Made by a program: the position numbers and the translations under genes. From NCBI GenBank assembly GCA_008711295.1, contig VUYV01000046.1:5480580-5544579 (forward strand): DNA of 64,000 bases, given 5' to 3'. This DNA is from Anarhynchus alexandrinus. Lineage: Eukaryota > Chordata > Aves > Charadriiformes > Charadriidae. The notes below the pieces were generated by a model. The model saw only the letters and a program-made list of their open reading frames with translations. It was not told the DNA's origin and made no database searches. This document shows, piece by piece, positions 28,201-61,512 of this stretch; position 1 is the stretch's first letter, and every line of letters starts with the position of its first letter.

Positions 28201-31200
28201 CAAAGCTTGACAGCAGCACCAAGTGACGATACAAACACAACTCCCAAAGAAAGGCAGTAGTAGGGAAGAGGGGAGGAAGCTATTGCCTGGGAGGGCTGAG
28301 AACACTGCAGTAGGAAAACTATCTACTGAGGCATGTTTCCAAGGAGAAGACTCACCGGTGCTGAGCCAAGGAGCAGTTCTTGACGAAAGAGGATTTTCAA
28401 ACCACAAAGATAGGAAGCCAAACATCCTTTTTTGATCTTTCTCTCATTTTACTTCTGTTTAAAGAGCTCAAGATCATAGAATCATAGAATGGTTTAGGTC
28501 AGAAGGGACCTTAAAGATCATCTAGTTCTCTGCCATGGGCAGAGACACCTCCCATTAGACCAGGTTTCTCAAAGCCCAATCCAACCTGGCCTTGGACACC
28601 TCCAGGGATGGGGCATCCACAACTTCCCTGGGCAACCTGTTTCAGTGCCTGACCACTCTCACAGTGAAAAATTTCTTCCTAATATCTATTCTAAATCTAC
28701 CCTTTTCCGGGTTAAAGCCATCCGCCCCCATCCTATCAGTACATACCCTTGTAAAAAGTCCCTCTCCAGCCTTCTTGTAGGCGCCCTTCAGACACTGGAA
28801 GGCTGCTATAAGGTCTCTCCAGAGTCTTCTCTTCTCCAGGCTGAACAACCCCAACTTTCTCAGCCTGTCTTCATAGGAGAGTTGCTCCAGCCCTCTGAAC
28901 GTTTTTGTGGCCCTTCTCTGGACTCAGTCCAACAGGTCTATGTCTTTCCTGTGCTGAGGGCTCCAGAGCTGGACACAGTACTCCAGAGTGCTCATCTTAC
29001 CTCCCATGACATACATTGGTTGCATGAAGAAAATGATCCAATGTCATATCACACAAATATAATTTGACTTCGTGGCACTCTTGATGGTGTGAAGAGAAGA
29101 ATGTAAGATGAACTATGTCTTCTCATCCTGATTGGGAGCAGAGGAATATGCTATGGTAATTCTCATCCATCAAAAATTCTGCACAAAAACGAAGTTCTCA
29201 GCATGTCTTTTTTGCTTGGGGTGAGTTTAACTTGGGGATATAGTGGGCAACACTATAGATACTGGAGAACCAAGGAGCGGGAACCAGCCCGTTTTGAAAA
29301 GCCTGGGAAACATGGATTTCAATAAGATCAGGGGATGGGGAGTCAATAAATGCCTCTCTGTCAGAAACCATGATGACAGAGGCTGTCCACCTGCATGTAT
29401 CAGTCATGCATTTGGGGAAATAAATCGAACAATGGGATCACAAAGCAATGAAGAATATCCACAGTGCTCTGAAGACTGAGATGTTATTCCAAGAAGTCAT
29501 TTCTTAAATCACAAAAGTGGGTGCCAACTGATAAAATATGCAAGTGTGCATATTAGAGCATGCAGGGAGGGAAATTGTAAGTCTGAATTATTCACAGTAG
29601 CCATAAGATTGCTTTTCACTGGCAGGAAAATTTAATCTCAGTGTCAGAGAGATGTGGTATTGAGTTAATAATGGAAAGGGTTGTCTGCTGCAGCAAGAAT
29701 TGGTCACTGATTTGCCTGTGACAGTAACGTGGCAATTTCAAATAGGCAAGAGCAAAGCTCTGCACAGGGAGCTGTGGTTCCTGCGTTTTCTGGCCTCTTT
29801 TGACTGACCCGACTTCTTAGGAAAGAAAAGAAAGTTCTGAAATAAATTCCTACTTTTAAATCTTTTTTTAATTTCATTGCAAATCTGTAGGAACTTATGA
29901 ATTGAATACAAAAAATACAGAAGAGATATAAAACATTACTGTGAAGCACTGAAAATTTTAATTTCAAAAATATGAGGTGGGTATAATATCCAATCCAAAT
30001 AAAAGTAAATGCAACATTAATTGAAAGAGAATTTCATCATTAAATAAATACAGTACTATGCAAATACAGCATCCATTTAAAATTAAGTGATTGTCAAAAA
30101 TGAAAACCAAGGCAATCTGTTTAACTTTCAGCTTTTTTATTTGACTTCCCTTTCCCACATAGATGAATCCAAATTGAAATTGCAGTCATTCAATTTACAT
30201 TTAGATAAAGATTAATTTCTGCTCACAAAACACACAGCTTGAGAAAAGCATTTAGCACCTGTTTGGTAGGACAGTGCGTACCCACTTTGGTGGAGACTTG
30301 GCGATTTGTTGGACGGTGGCCTTTAGCAAGTTTTAATTATTCACAACAACTCTAACATCCCTTTTCATGGGCAACTTATACTAAAACCTCATAGCCTCGT
30401 GCTCTGATGTTTGGCTATTAACATGAAGAGTGTTTATTAAAGCAAGTAATCATTAATTTTTATTTACCATTGAGTGGAAAAAAAAAGCAAGGTGAGTCAA
30501 ATCCTGTTAAGTGGACAAAGCCTAATGACATTTATGCAAAGCTGCTAAGATAAAGAGGAATGGGTGTCCCTCTGGACGATCACTCAATAATTACGTCTGA
30601 TATTTGTGTAGCACCTTTGACACACAACCGGTTTTCAGAGGGGCCCATGAGTTTGGGAGCTGCAAGTGTCCGCCCGTTACTCCTCCATGACTCCTGCTGC
30701 CTTGGGCAAGCGCTGGCAGAAGAGAAATAGTTTCGTAGCGATCTCTTTCAGGTTGGCAGAGCCTTTATTTTCCTCCTGCCCATGAATGCCATTTTATATT
30801 AAAGTTCTTGTCAGCACTAGATGACTCAAGCTTATTTCAACAGAACTTCATTAGTCCAAATTTAACCTCCGTAACCTCTCCTATCGCATAACATAAGCTG
30901 GCCCAAAGCTATAAAGCGTGTGAGACATGTGAACCTGGAAATGCAATTACACTGTCTAAGGGGATTATCCTCTGCAGGTAAGGCAGTTTATCTACACGTG
31001 GCCAAAGCCTGCTGCTAGTTACACAAATGGAAAGAACGGTTGACAATCACACCGCAGCCGCCTTCGCTCTGCACGTTTGGGCTCTTCCACCCCAATGGGT
31101 GTGTGTGAGGGGGACACCCACTGATGTGTATCATGCAAAATGTGCCCACTCACACCCTGGTCCTTGGTTATCATTTTGGAGTCCCAGCATGGTGTTTGCA

Positions 31201-33718
31201 GGGTTGTCCCTTATTTTTCGGAATGCTGGTGTAGGGGAGACATCCCTTTGGAAGGGGACAAGACGATGTGTGCATGCGTGTCCCCAGGATCAGATGCAAT
31301 GCCCTGCAGGACAGGTGGCTTCACTGCAGGGACCCAAAGTGTGCCCTCATGCACAGCTTCTCCTCTTCAGAGCACGGTTATTAAATATGCAAAAGAGAGG
31401 TGATTACACACCTATTCTAGCAATGTCCTGGTAGCCTTTTAGCATATTGTAAATATTACATGCTTTTTTTTCTAGCAAGTCCTTTGATTCTGACCCATCA
31501 CAACCGTTAGCTAGGGTGCAAGGTGACGTGTGACATGTAATAGTTTGGAGAAGACAAGTCTATGGCAAGTGCTAGGATTTTTTCTTAATATAATGAAGAA
31601 AAGCCCTGAAAAACTGAAAACAGCTTCAATTTTGCCTTACCTTTTCTCAGTTTTCTCCATTTTCACCTTGCCTTCTTTTCTATAACAGAAAGGGAGTCTG
31701 AAGAGAGATTGTACTTGACATCGAAAAACCACATAGCAATTCGGGATTTTATTATAAGCTGCCATCATCTATTCTGTAGTATCACTTTTTCTACAGTCTG
31801 GCACAGCTGCATTTGCTGGCGGAATGAAATGTTTGGTGTGCAAATGTTTATCTCTTGCTGCTGACTGCAGAAGATTCAATGAATAGACTAAACTAGATAT
31901 TTTCCTTTTAGCTTACTCAAGAGAGGGGAAAAGGGAGTCCATCCCCAGGTACACCATTTCCCAGCATTTTTCTTAAGTTTAAATAATATAATGGTGGTCA
32001 CTTCAAAAAAACACTGGTTAACCAACTGGCTCCTGGCAAACAAATAGTAAAATGGAGAAATTATTCCTACCTTCCTCTCAGTGCAGGCAAAAATCGACCT
32101 TTTCTCCTCCAGTTACTTGCCAGTTTTCATGAAACCTGTAGGAATGTATTTATCCAGAGGATCTTTACCTATCCCTAAAAACTGTGCTGAGATTAGCTGA
32201 TTATTCAAGTCACTAAAAGCAAGAAGGGGAAAACTGACAGATGGAGAGATGGACAGAGAGAAAGTCATAACCTCTGCATAAATCATGTTTATTTTGTTAA
32301 TGAGGCTAAAAAAGGTGATATAGAGAGCAGTGAGAGTCTGTTTGTTTATTAGCTCAGTCATATTTAATTTAGGATTCAGATTTAGAGGGTGGGTGTAGGG
32401 AAGCATGCAGAACTGGAAGTGAATTTTTCATTAAAGTAGCATATGCATACAGCAAATATCAAATATAATAAGTGTACAGCGCTGTTCTTTGTCTTGCTGT
32501 GTTGTACTGTGGAAAACTGATGCTTCAATGACAACTGAACCTCCACCTATACAGGTAACTATAAATGAATTACATCTTTAGATTTGTTCCTTACATTTCT
32601 GACAAATAAAAGCAATGTGGTTTTAAGTAACTAACCAGTAATGATAAATAATAATAAATAGAACAGAACATTTGTGCTTTCACTCAAACAACTTCCAGGC
32701 TGTGTGTTGTTTTCTTTTCAATTATCTGCCTCACTCAGATTTGATTTTAAGATACCCATGTGAGTTTATTAATCTGCATGTTTCTCATAGCTCAGATAAG
32801 GCATTGTAAGAAATTTAATGAGACAAGTATTTGAACTAGTCCAGAGTTGTATTTTTTCCTAGGGTGTCCACAGGCGATCCTCAAGGAGTCCCGTGTGACC
32901 TCGCCTCCTGTCACTCTTATAGTGCAAAAGATCAATCCCTGTGTGATGGAGCTGTGTAGGTTTTTTCAGCTGTGCCTCTGTGTTGGTCAGAGAAGATATT
33001 CCAGAAAGGAAGCCATGAGGTAAAACCTGGTGCTAGTTTCTCCCTCTCTCTCTCTCTCTGCTTTAAATACTCCATCAGGCTTTTTTCAAATGACATTTTT
33101 CAATCGCCAATGTTTATTTTTGAGAATCTGTGGCTACTGATTGAGACCCAAATGGGTCCCCAGTGGACCGATCAATATCTGATTTGGCTTCCAGTATTCA
33201 AACTAAGTGAATAAAGCTCAGTTGGTCTTTTCCAAGTATCTAATGACATCACTGAGGTCAGAATCTATCTTTTTATTTCCATATGCGATATTAGCAGTAT
33301 GATATGCATACAGCTGTGTTTATGAAAGATAGCAAGCTACTACCCTCCTGACTTTAACTACATCTTTAGGTACTGTGTTGAATACTATTCCTGGTTCTTG
33401 AAAAATGCAAGTTATGTCTGTGAAAGAGTCAAAAGAGTTGCTTACTCCCACAGTAAGTATATTTTCTCTTTATATCTCTACATTCCTTATTATGAAGGTA
33501 TAAAAAAAAAGTTTTAACTATCCACAGAGTATTTGCTGTCCTTCATCACATAGCTATTTTATCAGATAACAATTTTTTAATGTATTAAAAAAAAGATTAT
33601 TTAACCTTCATGTATGCTTTTCATATTTTCCTTGTAAAACCTCTTCTGACAGCAGTTTTCTTGTGTTCTTCCAGCATTAAAACAAAAATGTCTTAAAAAC
33701 ATCTGTACATCGGTCTAG
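16144..33718 (+). CDS. HHLA1: HHLA1 gene (spliced CDS, 13 exons, 372 aa)
   Basis: Ortholog of vertebrate HHLA1, named in human for a HERV-H LTR that drives it. The coding exons are 16144-16219, 18082-18141, 19255-19335, 19805-19888, 19982-20065, 21443-21526, 22095-22151, 22260-22346, 24341-24538, 25067-25138, 25339-25447, 33370-33452 and 33675-33718. All junctions are GT-AG and in frame, for 1119 bp including TAG. The product starts with a hydrophobic signal peptide (about residues 1-25). A conserved core with Asn sequons (58, 100, 122, 140, 161, 178, 193, 199) and cysteines (117, 119, 165, 169) follows. Next comes a Pro-rich linker (about 205-270), then a Cys-containing C-terminal part (296, 322, 333, 348, 364, 369) with one more sequon at 343. 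No transmembrane segment follows the signal, so it is probably secreted. The family's biochemical role is not known to me. The match rests on the core exons (for example [16 protein letters not shown]) and on position beside OC90. The mammalian protein may have extra exons. Confidence 0.88.
17006..17425 (+). mobile_element. CR1 LINE 3' fragment in HHLA1 intron 1
   Basis: The frame at 17019-17288 reads like the C-terminus of CR1 ORF2 ([19 protein letters not shown], then a [10 protein letters not shown] block, then [12 protein letters not shown]). The sequence ends in 'ggacccaatgggctta..ggtcttttccaacgtaaatgat', the CR1 3' end. It is 5'-truncated, as is usual for CR1, and decayed in its last part. 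Confidence 0.9.
18082..18141 (+). CDS. HHLA1: HHLA1 coding exon 2
   Basis: 60 bp, phase 1 to phase 1, encoding residues 26-45. It is Lys/Arg/Glu-rich after a Cys (RRENKKEK). The acceptor follows a clean pyrimidine tract (tctcttcacag) and the donor is CAG|GTAACA. It is less conserved-looking than later exons, so it is the least certain of the internal exons. Confidence 0.65.
18586..18602 (+). repeat. CA microsatellite
   Basis: About eight CA units inside HHLA1 intron 2, within a pyrimidine-rich stretch (18340-18590). Confidence 0.85.
19255..19335 (+). CDS. HHLA1: HHLA1 coding exon 3
   Basis: 81 bp, phase 1-1, residues 46-72, with the family motif [13 protein letters not shown] and a sequon at Asn58. 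Acceptor ctttttcag; donor GAG|GTAATG. Confidence 0.85.
19805..19888 (+). CDS. HHLA1: HHLA1 coding exon 4
   Basis: 84 bp, phase 1-1, residues 73-100 ([17 protein letters not shown]...). Donor ACA|GTGAGT. The sequon N100-I-S is created across the junction with exon 5. Confidence 0.88.
19982..20065 (+). CDS. HHLA1: HHLA1 coding exon 5
   Basis: 84 bp, phase 1-1, residues 101-128. Contains the Cys pair in HYCYCLNN and a sequon at Asn122. The intron before it is only 93 bp. Confidence 0.9.
20810..20935 (+). repeat. Possible old interspersed repeat remnant
   Basis: The phrases 'ttggtgattagagcatcctccc' and 'cccaacacagggctcatatctgtcactccctaagtgaga' resemble old amniote SINE/LINE remnants of the 'gtggttagagcactcacc' type. 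It is very diverged and could be coincidence. Confidence 0.25.
21443..21526 (+). CDS. HHLA1: HHLA1 coding exon 6
   Basis: 84 bp, phase 1-1, residues 129-156. It carries [16 protein letters not shown], the most recognisable block of the family, with a sequon at Asn140. Confidence 0.92.
22095..22151 (+). CDS. HHLA1: HHLA1 coding exon 7
   Basis: 57 bp, phase 1-1, residues 157-175. Holds the spaced cysteines in [11 protein letters not shown] and a sequon at Asn161. Confidence 0.9.
22260..22346 (+). CDS. HHLA1: HHLA1 coding exon 8
   Basis: 87 bp, phase 1-1, residues 176-204, containing [20 protein letters not shown]. Sequons lie at Asn178, 193 and 199. Donor TGG|GTAAGT. Confidence 0.92.
22440..22580. 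repeat. AT-rich low-complexity tract
   Basis: Almost pure A/T with TATT/TTAT repeats, in HHLA1 intron 8. Confidence 0.8.
24341..24538 (+). CDS. HHLA1: HHLA1 coding exon 9: Pro-rich linker
   Basis: 198 bp, phase 1-1, residues 205-270. It starts [20 protein letters not shown] and becomes rich in Pro, Gly, Ser and Ala. It is clearly GC-richer than any other exon of the gene. The acceptor has a long pyrimidine tract (cctgcttctccag) and the donor is CCA|GTGAGT. It probably forms an extended, O-glycosylatable linker. Confidence 0.82.
25067..25138 (+). CDS. HHLA1: HHLA1 coding exon 10
   Basis: 72 bp, phase 1-1, residues 271-294 ([18 protein letters not shown]...). Donor CAG|GTGAGA. Confidence 0.82.
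25339..25447 (+). CDS. HHLA1: HHLA1 coding exon 11
   Basis: 109 bp, phase 1 in and phase 2 out, residues 295-330 plus two bases of codon 331. Cysteines at 296 and 322 ([11 protein letters not shown]). Donor CCA|GTAAGT. Confidence 0.85.
28472..29005 (-). mobile_element. CR1 LINE 3' fragment, inverted, in HHLA1 intron 11
   Basis: Begins with the reversed CR1 tail 'atcatagaatcatagaatgg', followed by 'gggaccttaaagatcatct'. Read on the minus strand it encodes the ORF2 C-terminus ([28 protein letters not shown] block) up to 'gagctctggagccc'-type sequence at the right end. It is 5'-truncated and carries frame breaks. Confidence 0.95.
33044..33059 (+). repeat. CT microsatellite
   Basis: About eight CT units in HHLA1 intron 11, 310 bp before exon 12. 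Confidence 0.8.
33370..33452 (+). CDS. HHLA1: HHLA1 coding exon 12
   Basis: 83 bp, phase 2 in and phase 1 out, residues 331-358. Contains [18 protein letters not shown], with Cys333, Cys348 and a sequon at Asn343. Donor ACA|GTAAGT. Confidence 0.88.
33675..33718 (+). CDS. HHLA1: HHLA1 terminal coding exon 13
   Basis: 44 bp of coding sequence ending in TAG at 33716-33718, residues 359-372 ([14 protein letters not shown]). The acceptor follows 'ttcttgtgttcttccag'. The short basic C-terminus carries two cysteines. 3' UTR follows. Confidence 0.82.
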
Positions 33719-33945
33719 AGCACTGAGGAATTTTACTACAAATTGGAAGATTGGTGGCAGTTTTAGTTGTCTCTTTCATTTCTCAGTGTAAAAATCAGGA
33801 TGTAACAGGTTATTTGCAAATATTTGTAACAAGACAAGCTATTAACCAGATGTTAACCTAGAAATGTGTCTCCCTCCAAGGCATTGTAAAAATAATGTAT
33901 AAAAACAGATGCATTTCATACAAATGATGTAACTGATGTAACTGT

Positions 33946-33951
33946 AATAAA
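33946..33951 (+). promoter_or_regulatory. HHLA1: Polyadenylation signal AATAAA, probably HHLA1
   Basis: The first canonical AATAAA after the HHLA1 stop, about 230 bp downstream and before the intergenic CR1 pair. Transcript evidence is needed to confirm its use. Confidence 0.5.
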
Positions 33952-34355
33952 AGCATTGAAAGACTTTTAAAAATTGTATTTTATACAGGATATTCATATG
34001 GTTGGCTAGTGAATGCAAATAGTTTATTCTAGTTTTATTTACAATTAAGATAAAGTAATCAACATGAAAAAATACAAAATAATTTAAAAGCAAGCTGAAA
34101 TACTGAAGACAAGAAGGATTTTTCCTGGTGTTAAACACATGCAGATTAGTCTTTATTCCAAATCAAGAGTCTCCCATTATATCAGCAACTCATCTAGTCC
34201 AGAGTTTGACCAAGGAAATATTCACACCTCTTGTACTCTCACTCTGTGATATATTTGTGTGAGCTCACCAAGATTCATCTCCTTCCTTATACGCACCTCT
34301 GGTGAACTAAAAGTCAATTCTAAAAAAGGAAAGAATATTTTGCTACACTGCAGCA

Positions 34356-34960
34356 ATATGTCCCTTAGGGGTCCGTATTGGGACCAGTACTGTTCAATAT
34401 CTTCATCAATGACACATACAGTGCCATCGAGTGCACCCTCAGCAAGTTTGCAGACAACACCAAGCTGTGTGGTGAGGTAGACACACTGGAGGGGAGGGAT
34501 GCCATCCAGAGAGACATGAACAGGCTCAAGAAGTGGGCCCATGTGAACCTCATGAGGTTCAACAAGGCCAAGTGCAGGGTCCCGCACCTCGGTTAGGCAA
34601 CCCCCAGTATCAATACAGGCTGGGGGATGAAGATGAAGAGATTGTGAGCAGCCCTGCTGAGAAGGACTTGGGGGTACTGGAGGATGAAAAGCTGGGCATG
34701 AGTCAGCAATGTGCACTCGCAGCCCAGAAGGCAAACCATATCCTGGGCTGTATCAAAGGAAGTGTGGCCACCAGGTCAAGGGAGGTGATTCTGCCCCCTA
34801 CTCTTCTCTGGTGAGACCCCACCTGGAATACTGCATCCAGCTCTGGAGCCCTCAGCACCGGAAAGACATGGACGTGTTGGAGTGGGTCCAAAGGAAGGCC
34901 ACAAAAATGATCAGAGGGCTGGAGAACCTCTCCTGTGAGGACAGGTTGAGAGAGTCCAGT
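34356..34960 (+). mobile_element. CR1 LINE ORF2 fragment (RT to C-terminus)
   Basis: Starts in the RT motif region ([20 protein letters not shown], then [11 protein letters not shown]) and runs through [21 protein letters not shown] to a break after CEDRLRESS. The usual FADD box reads FADN, with AAC at 34456-34458, so a catalytic Asp is lost. Several frameshifts split the frame. It ends abruptly where an opposite-strand CR1 piece begins. Confidence 0.92.
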
Positions 34961-34964
34961 TCGG

Positions 34965-35245
34965 TGTCATCTGCAGTCTTGCTGAGGGCACACTCTGTCC
35001 CAGCATCCAGATCATTAATGAAGATGTAAGCAAGACTGGAGCCAGTATTGACCACTGGCATACACCACCAGTCACTGGCCTCCAACTAGACTCTGTGTCT
35101 CTGACCACCACCCTCTGGGCCCAGGTAGTTTTCAATGCGCCTCACTGGGCTCACGCAGCCCAAGTATCAACAGCTTCGCTATGAGGATCTTCTGGGAGAC
35201 AGTGTCAAAGGCCTTTGTGAAGAGGATGTAGTGCACAGGGACTCG
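34965..35245 (-). mobile_element. CR1 LINE RT fragment, inverted
   Basis: On the minus strand it reads 'ttcacaaaggcctttgacactgtctccc', then a GP-rich stretch, then [24 protein letters not shown]. This is the CR1 RT core from the first catalytic Asp to the second. It lies directly against the plus-strand CR1 piece. The right limit is uncertain; sequence to about 35540 shows nothing clear. Confidence 0.85.
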
Positions 35246-37034
35246 GAGGAGCCAAACCTTTTGTTCACAAGTATTTTTACAATTCTCAGTTTGTCAGACT
35301 CCTCACTTCTCCGTGCTAAAACTCAGTGGACAGTTTGCCTTTGTGGATGGCATCTTTGAAGGTTAGCTGTGTCTGGCCCTGGCAGAAAGCACACCTTCCC
35401 AATGAGGAGAAGCCTTCCCAAAGTGCATTGACTCAACCTTCCCCTGGATTTCACTCAGCTTTGGATCAGAGCCACCGTGGATAGATGAGCGCAGACTTCT
35501 CAACCCTGAGGAATGCCAGTGTTTAAAGCTGTATAAATTTTCACTCATCTTTCATCACTGAACACTACCTCTTGCTAAGCTATTAAAGGCATATTCATGT
35601 ACCCCAGAGATTTTGTGAGTGATTAATAACAATGAAATGATTGTTATTTAATTACAGCCAGAAGTATTAGGGAAAGTTACTATACTGTGAATGCACCTGC
35701 AGAACAGACTTCTGAGTATAGATCCTTTACATGGCTGGAGCTATATTAGTAAGATACACTGTGGGCATAATGACCCTAAGGAATCTCGTGGAAGAATTAA
35801 TTAATAAATGTTGAAGTGGGTTTGATAATGGAAGTGATCACATGGGTGAGGTATATATCCAAGTAGGTATAAATAACTTAGTACTGACTTTGTTGAAATC
35901 CATTTGTCCTCCATCCAACTGCTTTCGAATAATATCCCTCAAGGTAAGCCTTTCTAGATGTACTCTATAATACAGGAATCAGAAGATAACAATGTAGAAC
36001 AAGCTATTTGGGACTGTGGAGTTGTAGACTAAAGTGTAGGTAAGAGATTTGGGATAGTAGACTATAAATATTTAGAGCTGTTAGATTTATAAACTCACTT
36101 CTTGATGAAATATTACAAGATTTTTTAATAGAAATGAATGCAATATTTGACCTTAGGGGAGCAGATAATCAACAGTAGATACATATTTGACAATTGATAA
36201 ATAAATGTTCATTTATTTGGCTCTAAAAAACTCCATGAGTGATTTACTTTGAAAATCGTTCTAAATTTTGGGTAAACTGTGATTGTAGTTCAAAACCAAC
36301 CTATTACCTGTCATTTAATGAATACTAGTGCAAGGCTTTTAGCTTCAGAATAATTCTTTACACACATTTCTCTAAGGACAAGCACACCCAGAACTTGAAG
36401 ATGCAAACAACATAGAGTTTAGCATTAGGAAAATATATGATACATTAAATTAGTCTCAACACAGATCAGAGCAAATATTTGACTACAAAGTGGGAGAGAC
36501 TTCTGTGATGTGAAGCAAAGTAACATAACGGATTGCAGATTAACAGGGTTCAACAGAAGTAATTCCAGAATTTACACTGTGTTTCACAATAACTGCATTT
36601 AAACATGATGTGAAGAATTGCTTGAACATCCTGTTAGATCAAGTAAGATGTGAAAACTCTTTGCAAAACAAAAGAAACTTCAAGTACACAATTTTATTGC
36701 TAAATGGACTTTCCCTGTCTATGGCACTTTGGCAGAGCCTGTTGACTCACCTAAAGTAATACTGAAATAATTATTCTTAGTCAGGTTTACAGAGGACATT
36801 GGTAAAATTGAAAGATACATAAGGCTCAACATTGCTGTAATATGCACATTGACTATGATAAGGGTAAAAACTGAATTGCATCAAGCAGAAATATGGCTAC
36901 AAAAGAATGATTTTCTAAGTTGATGTCTTCCCAATCCCAGATTCAAGAGGTAACATTCTGCCTGATCTTTTACTTAACTCACCAGGCACACCAGTCTGCT
37001 GTGTGACATTTTCTTGTCTTTGGATTAAACAAAA
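35246..37034. other. Intergenic, upstream of OC90
   Basis: AT-rich sequence without recognised exons or repeats. The OC90 promoter and 5' UTR should lie near its right end. No convincing TATA box at a sensible distance was fixed. Confidence 0.5.
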
Positions 37035-59399
<22,365 letters not shown>

Positions 59400-61512
59400 C
59401 CAACCACCACCACCACCACGCGCTTGGGAAACGGCTCGGAGACTTTCAGTCAGCCATCGCGTACCTTATTCTTTCTTATCACTCTCATTGCTGCCTTACA
59501 CTTTCCAGCACACAAATGACATAATCATAGACTAGGTGGTGAACGTTAGGCTCTGTAACTCGTTACTGTAGTAAAGTCGGCACTACGGACCATCTATTTA
59601 GGTCAGATATTGCCTTAAATAATTATTTGACAGTATTCTGTATAATTTCATTTGATTTCTGTGTAAAAACCATCCTGATCAAAGATTGATTTTTGTTGAC
59701 TGTGTAGTTGGTTCGGACTGGATCTTGCTGATGGTGGCTAAGAATTTCAGGTTTTTAATTAAACCAAACTGCAACTACTCCAGCTCCTTTTGCAGATATT
59801 CTTCCTTTACTGAGCTTAGCACAAAATACCCAGAAGAAAAGGTAAAGTAATTACATAAAAATGAGTTCCTTCTGCCCATCAACCATTCTATGATTCTATG
59901 ATCTTATCTAATTGTAATTTCCAACCTGCAAAGTTTCTGCTGGTCAGTCAGATCACAACAGTAAAAGACACATTCCTTGCCCCAGAGCTGTGTACTAAGC
60001 ATGGTTATCTCCAGTTTTGAGAGATTTCAGGATGCTAAAGGGAATCATTTTAAAGTTCTGCTTCCTGGAATCAACTAAGACTAATGTATTCTGAAATATA
60101 TAATGTAAAACTGGAATAATGCTTTCTGCTTTTTACTGAACCCAAGTTTATTTGCCCTTCCCCCCCCCACTCCCCCAAATTCTCCTCTCATAAGATTCAC
60201 CAGTTATCAGACAAGAGCAGCATACAAGGATACATACATCCTTCTACCTGATCAGGTGCTAATTTAGACTATGCTTTGATCATAAAATATTGCCACAAGA
60301 AATAAAATCACTAGAACATGACTACCAATAAGAAAGCTAAACAACAACAACAAAAACCACCTAAGGTGAAAATCACCAGCAGCCTTGTTACTTTGATACG
60401 AAAGGTGCACACAAAGGTACAAACTTGCTACGTCTGTCTCCTTAGGTTTCAGTTGTACAGCACACAACAGTGCAAATGCACAACTGAAACCCAGAAGGTG
60501 ACCTGCTCAAAACGGCATACAACCTCTTACTCAGTGGGACTGCTGACTTTTCCGTGCTTTCGCTCAACATGTCTTTGCAAAAGCAAAACCATACTAATAA
60601 GGAAGTTCCTCTGTAAGCACTTCTAACTGCACGAGTGAAGGTTTGACTTCTTGATCAAAGCAATCATATCATTTTAACTTGATTGACCATTCACCACTGA
60701 CCTGCCATAACTGACGTCGGGCTGTGTCTGCATCACCCATGGGATCTTTTCGAGGTTGGATTGGCGATTCCCACTCTTTTATTCAGTTGAATCATATTGG
60801 CGTTCCTTGGTCTTATTCTCTTCCACTGCACCCTGGATCCCTACTGCCACATTTCACTCGCTAGGAAGCAGTAATAGCACCTCACTCTTCACCAGCAGCT
60901 TCCCCAGTGCTGAGCACCGAGAGGAACACAGACCACCACCCCCCACCACCTCTGAGTTCAGAGTCTGGGTTCAGTTCTGCACTACGCCTCAGCATAACTT
61001 CCCACACACCTCAGACACGAGAACCAGAAACCAAAACAAAGCAGTTTTACTTTCCACTTGAGGTGACTTCACACGTTAACCTTGACAGAGCGCTCAAGTA
61101 CCACATTACCTGAGACACTTGGGTTCTGAGTTGTACAATCCTGAACCCCCATACCTACAGTAAGATGCAAAAAAAATAACTTTGGTGTCAAAGTTTACCT
61201 ACTTTGCATATCATTCTTCGTAAGTTCCACTTTAAGTGGGTACAGCAAGGAGTCAGGTTGGTTTGTGTGATCCTGAAGGTCCAGAAACAAATTAATAATC
61301 GATTCAAGGATCAAGTCGTACCTGTCTTGCTTTGTCTGCGAAGTAGAAAGGTCTCCAGGAGTTCTCACACTTAACGCTTCAGTTTGCTTAATAAAGGCTT
61401 ACTTTTATTTGTTACTATTAACTGGAAAAAAATATGAAAAAGCAAAATAATAATTTTAGAAAAATACTTTTTAATAAAAGACTCCACATTTCCCTCATTT
61501 TTTAACCCTCTC
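59400..61512 (+). other. OC90: OC90 3' UTR and downstream flank
   Basis: No coding exon was recognised on either strand. Possible polyadenylation signals are ATTAAA at 59758-59763 and AATAAA at 60301-60306; which one is used cannot be told from sequence. A short CR1 tail-like piece lies at 59878-59905 and a C homopolymer near 60161-60170. EFR3A would be expected further right on the minus strand by synteny. Confidence 0.55.
59878..59905 (+). repeat. CR1 3' tail remnant
   Basis: 'accattctatgattctatgatctt' is the CR1 terminal octamer-like repeat without the preceding body, so it is either a very short insertion or the relic of one. Confidence 0.6.

Larger units (their letters stand above)
25448..33369 (+). 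other. HHLA1: HHLA1 intron 11 (7.9 kb)
   Basis: The largest intron of the gene. It contains a minus-strand CR1 copy (28472-29005), a T-rich tract near 27725-27765 and 28050-28095, and a CT microsatellite at 33044-33059. No missing exon is needed, because exon 11 (phase 2) joins exon 12 directly in frame. Its remaining sequence shows no recognisable feature. Confidence 0.75.

Noticed and set aside
34222..34734. 170-codon minus-strand frame
   Set aside because: It is the antisense of the plus-strand CR1 ORF2 fragment, an artefact of CR1 codon composition.
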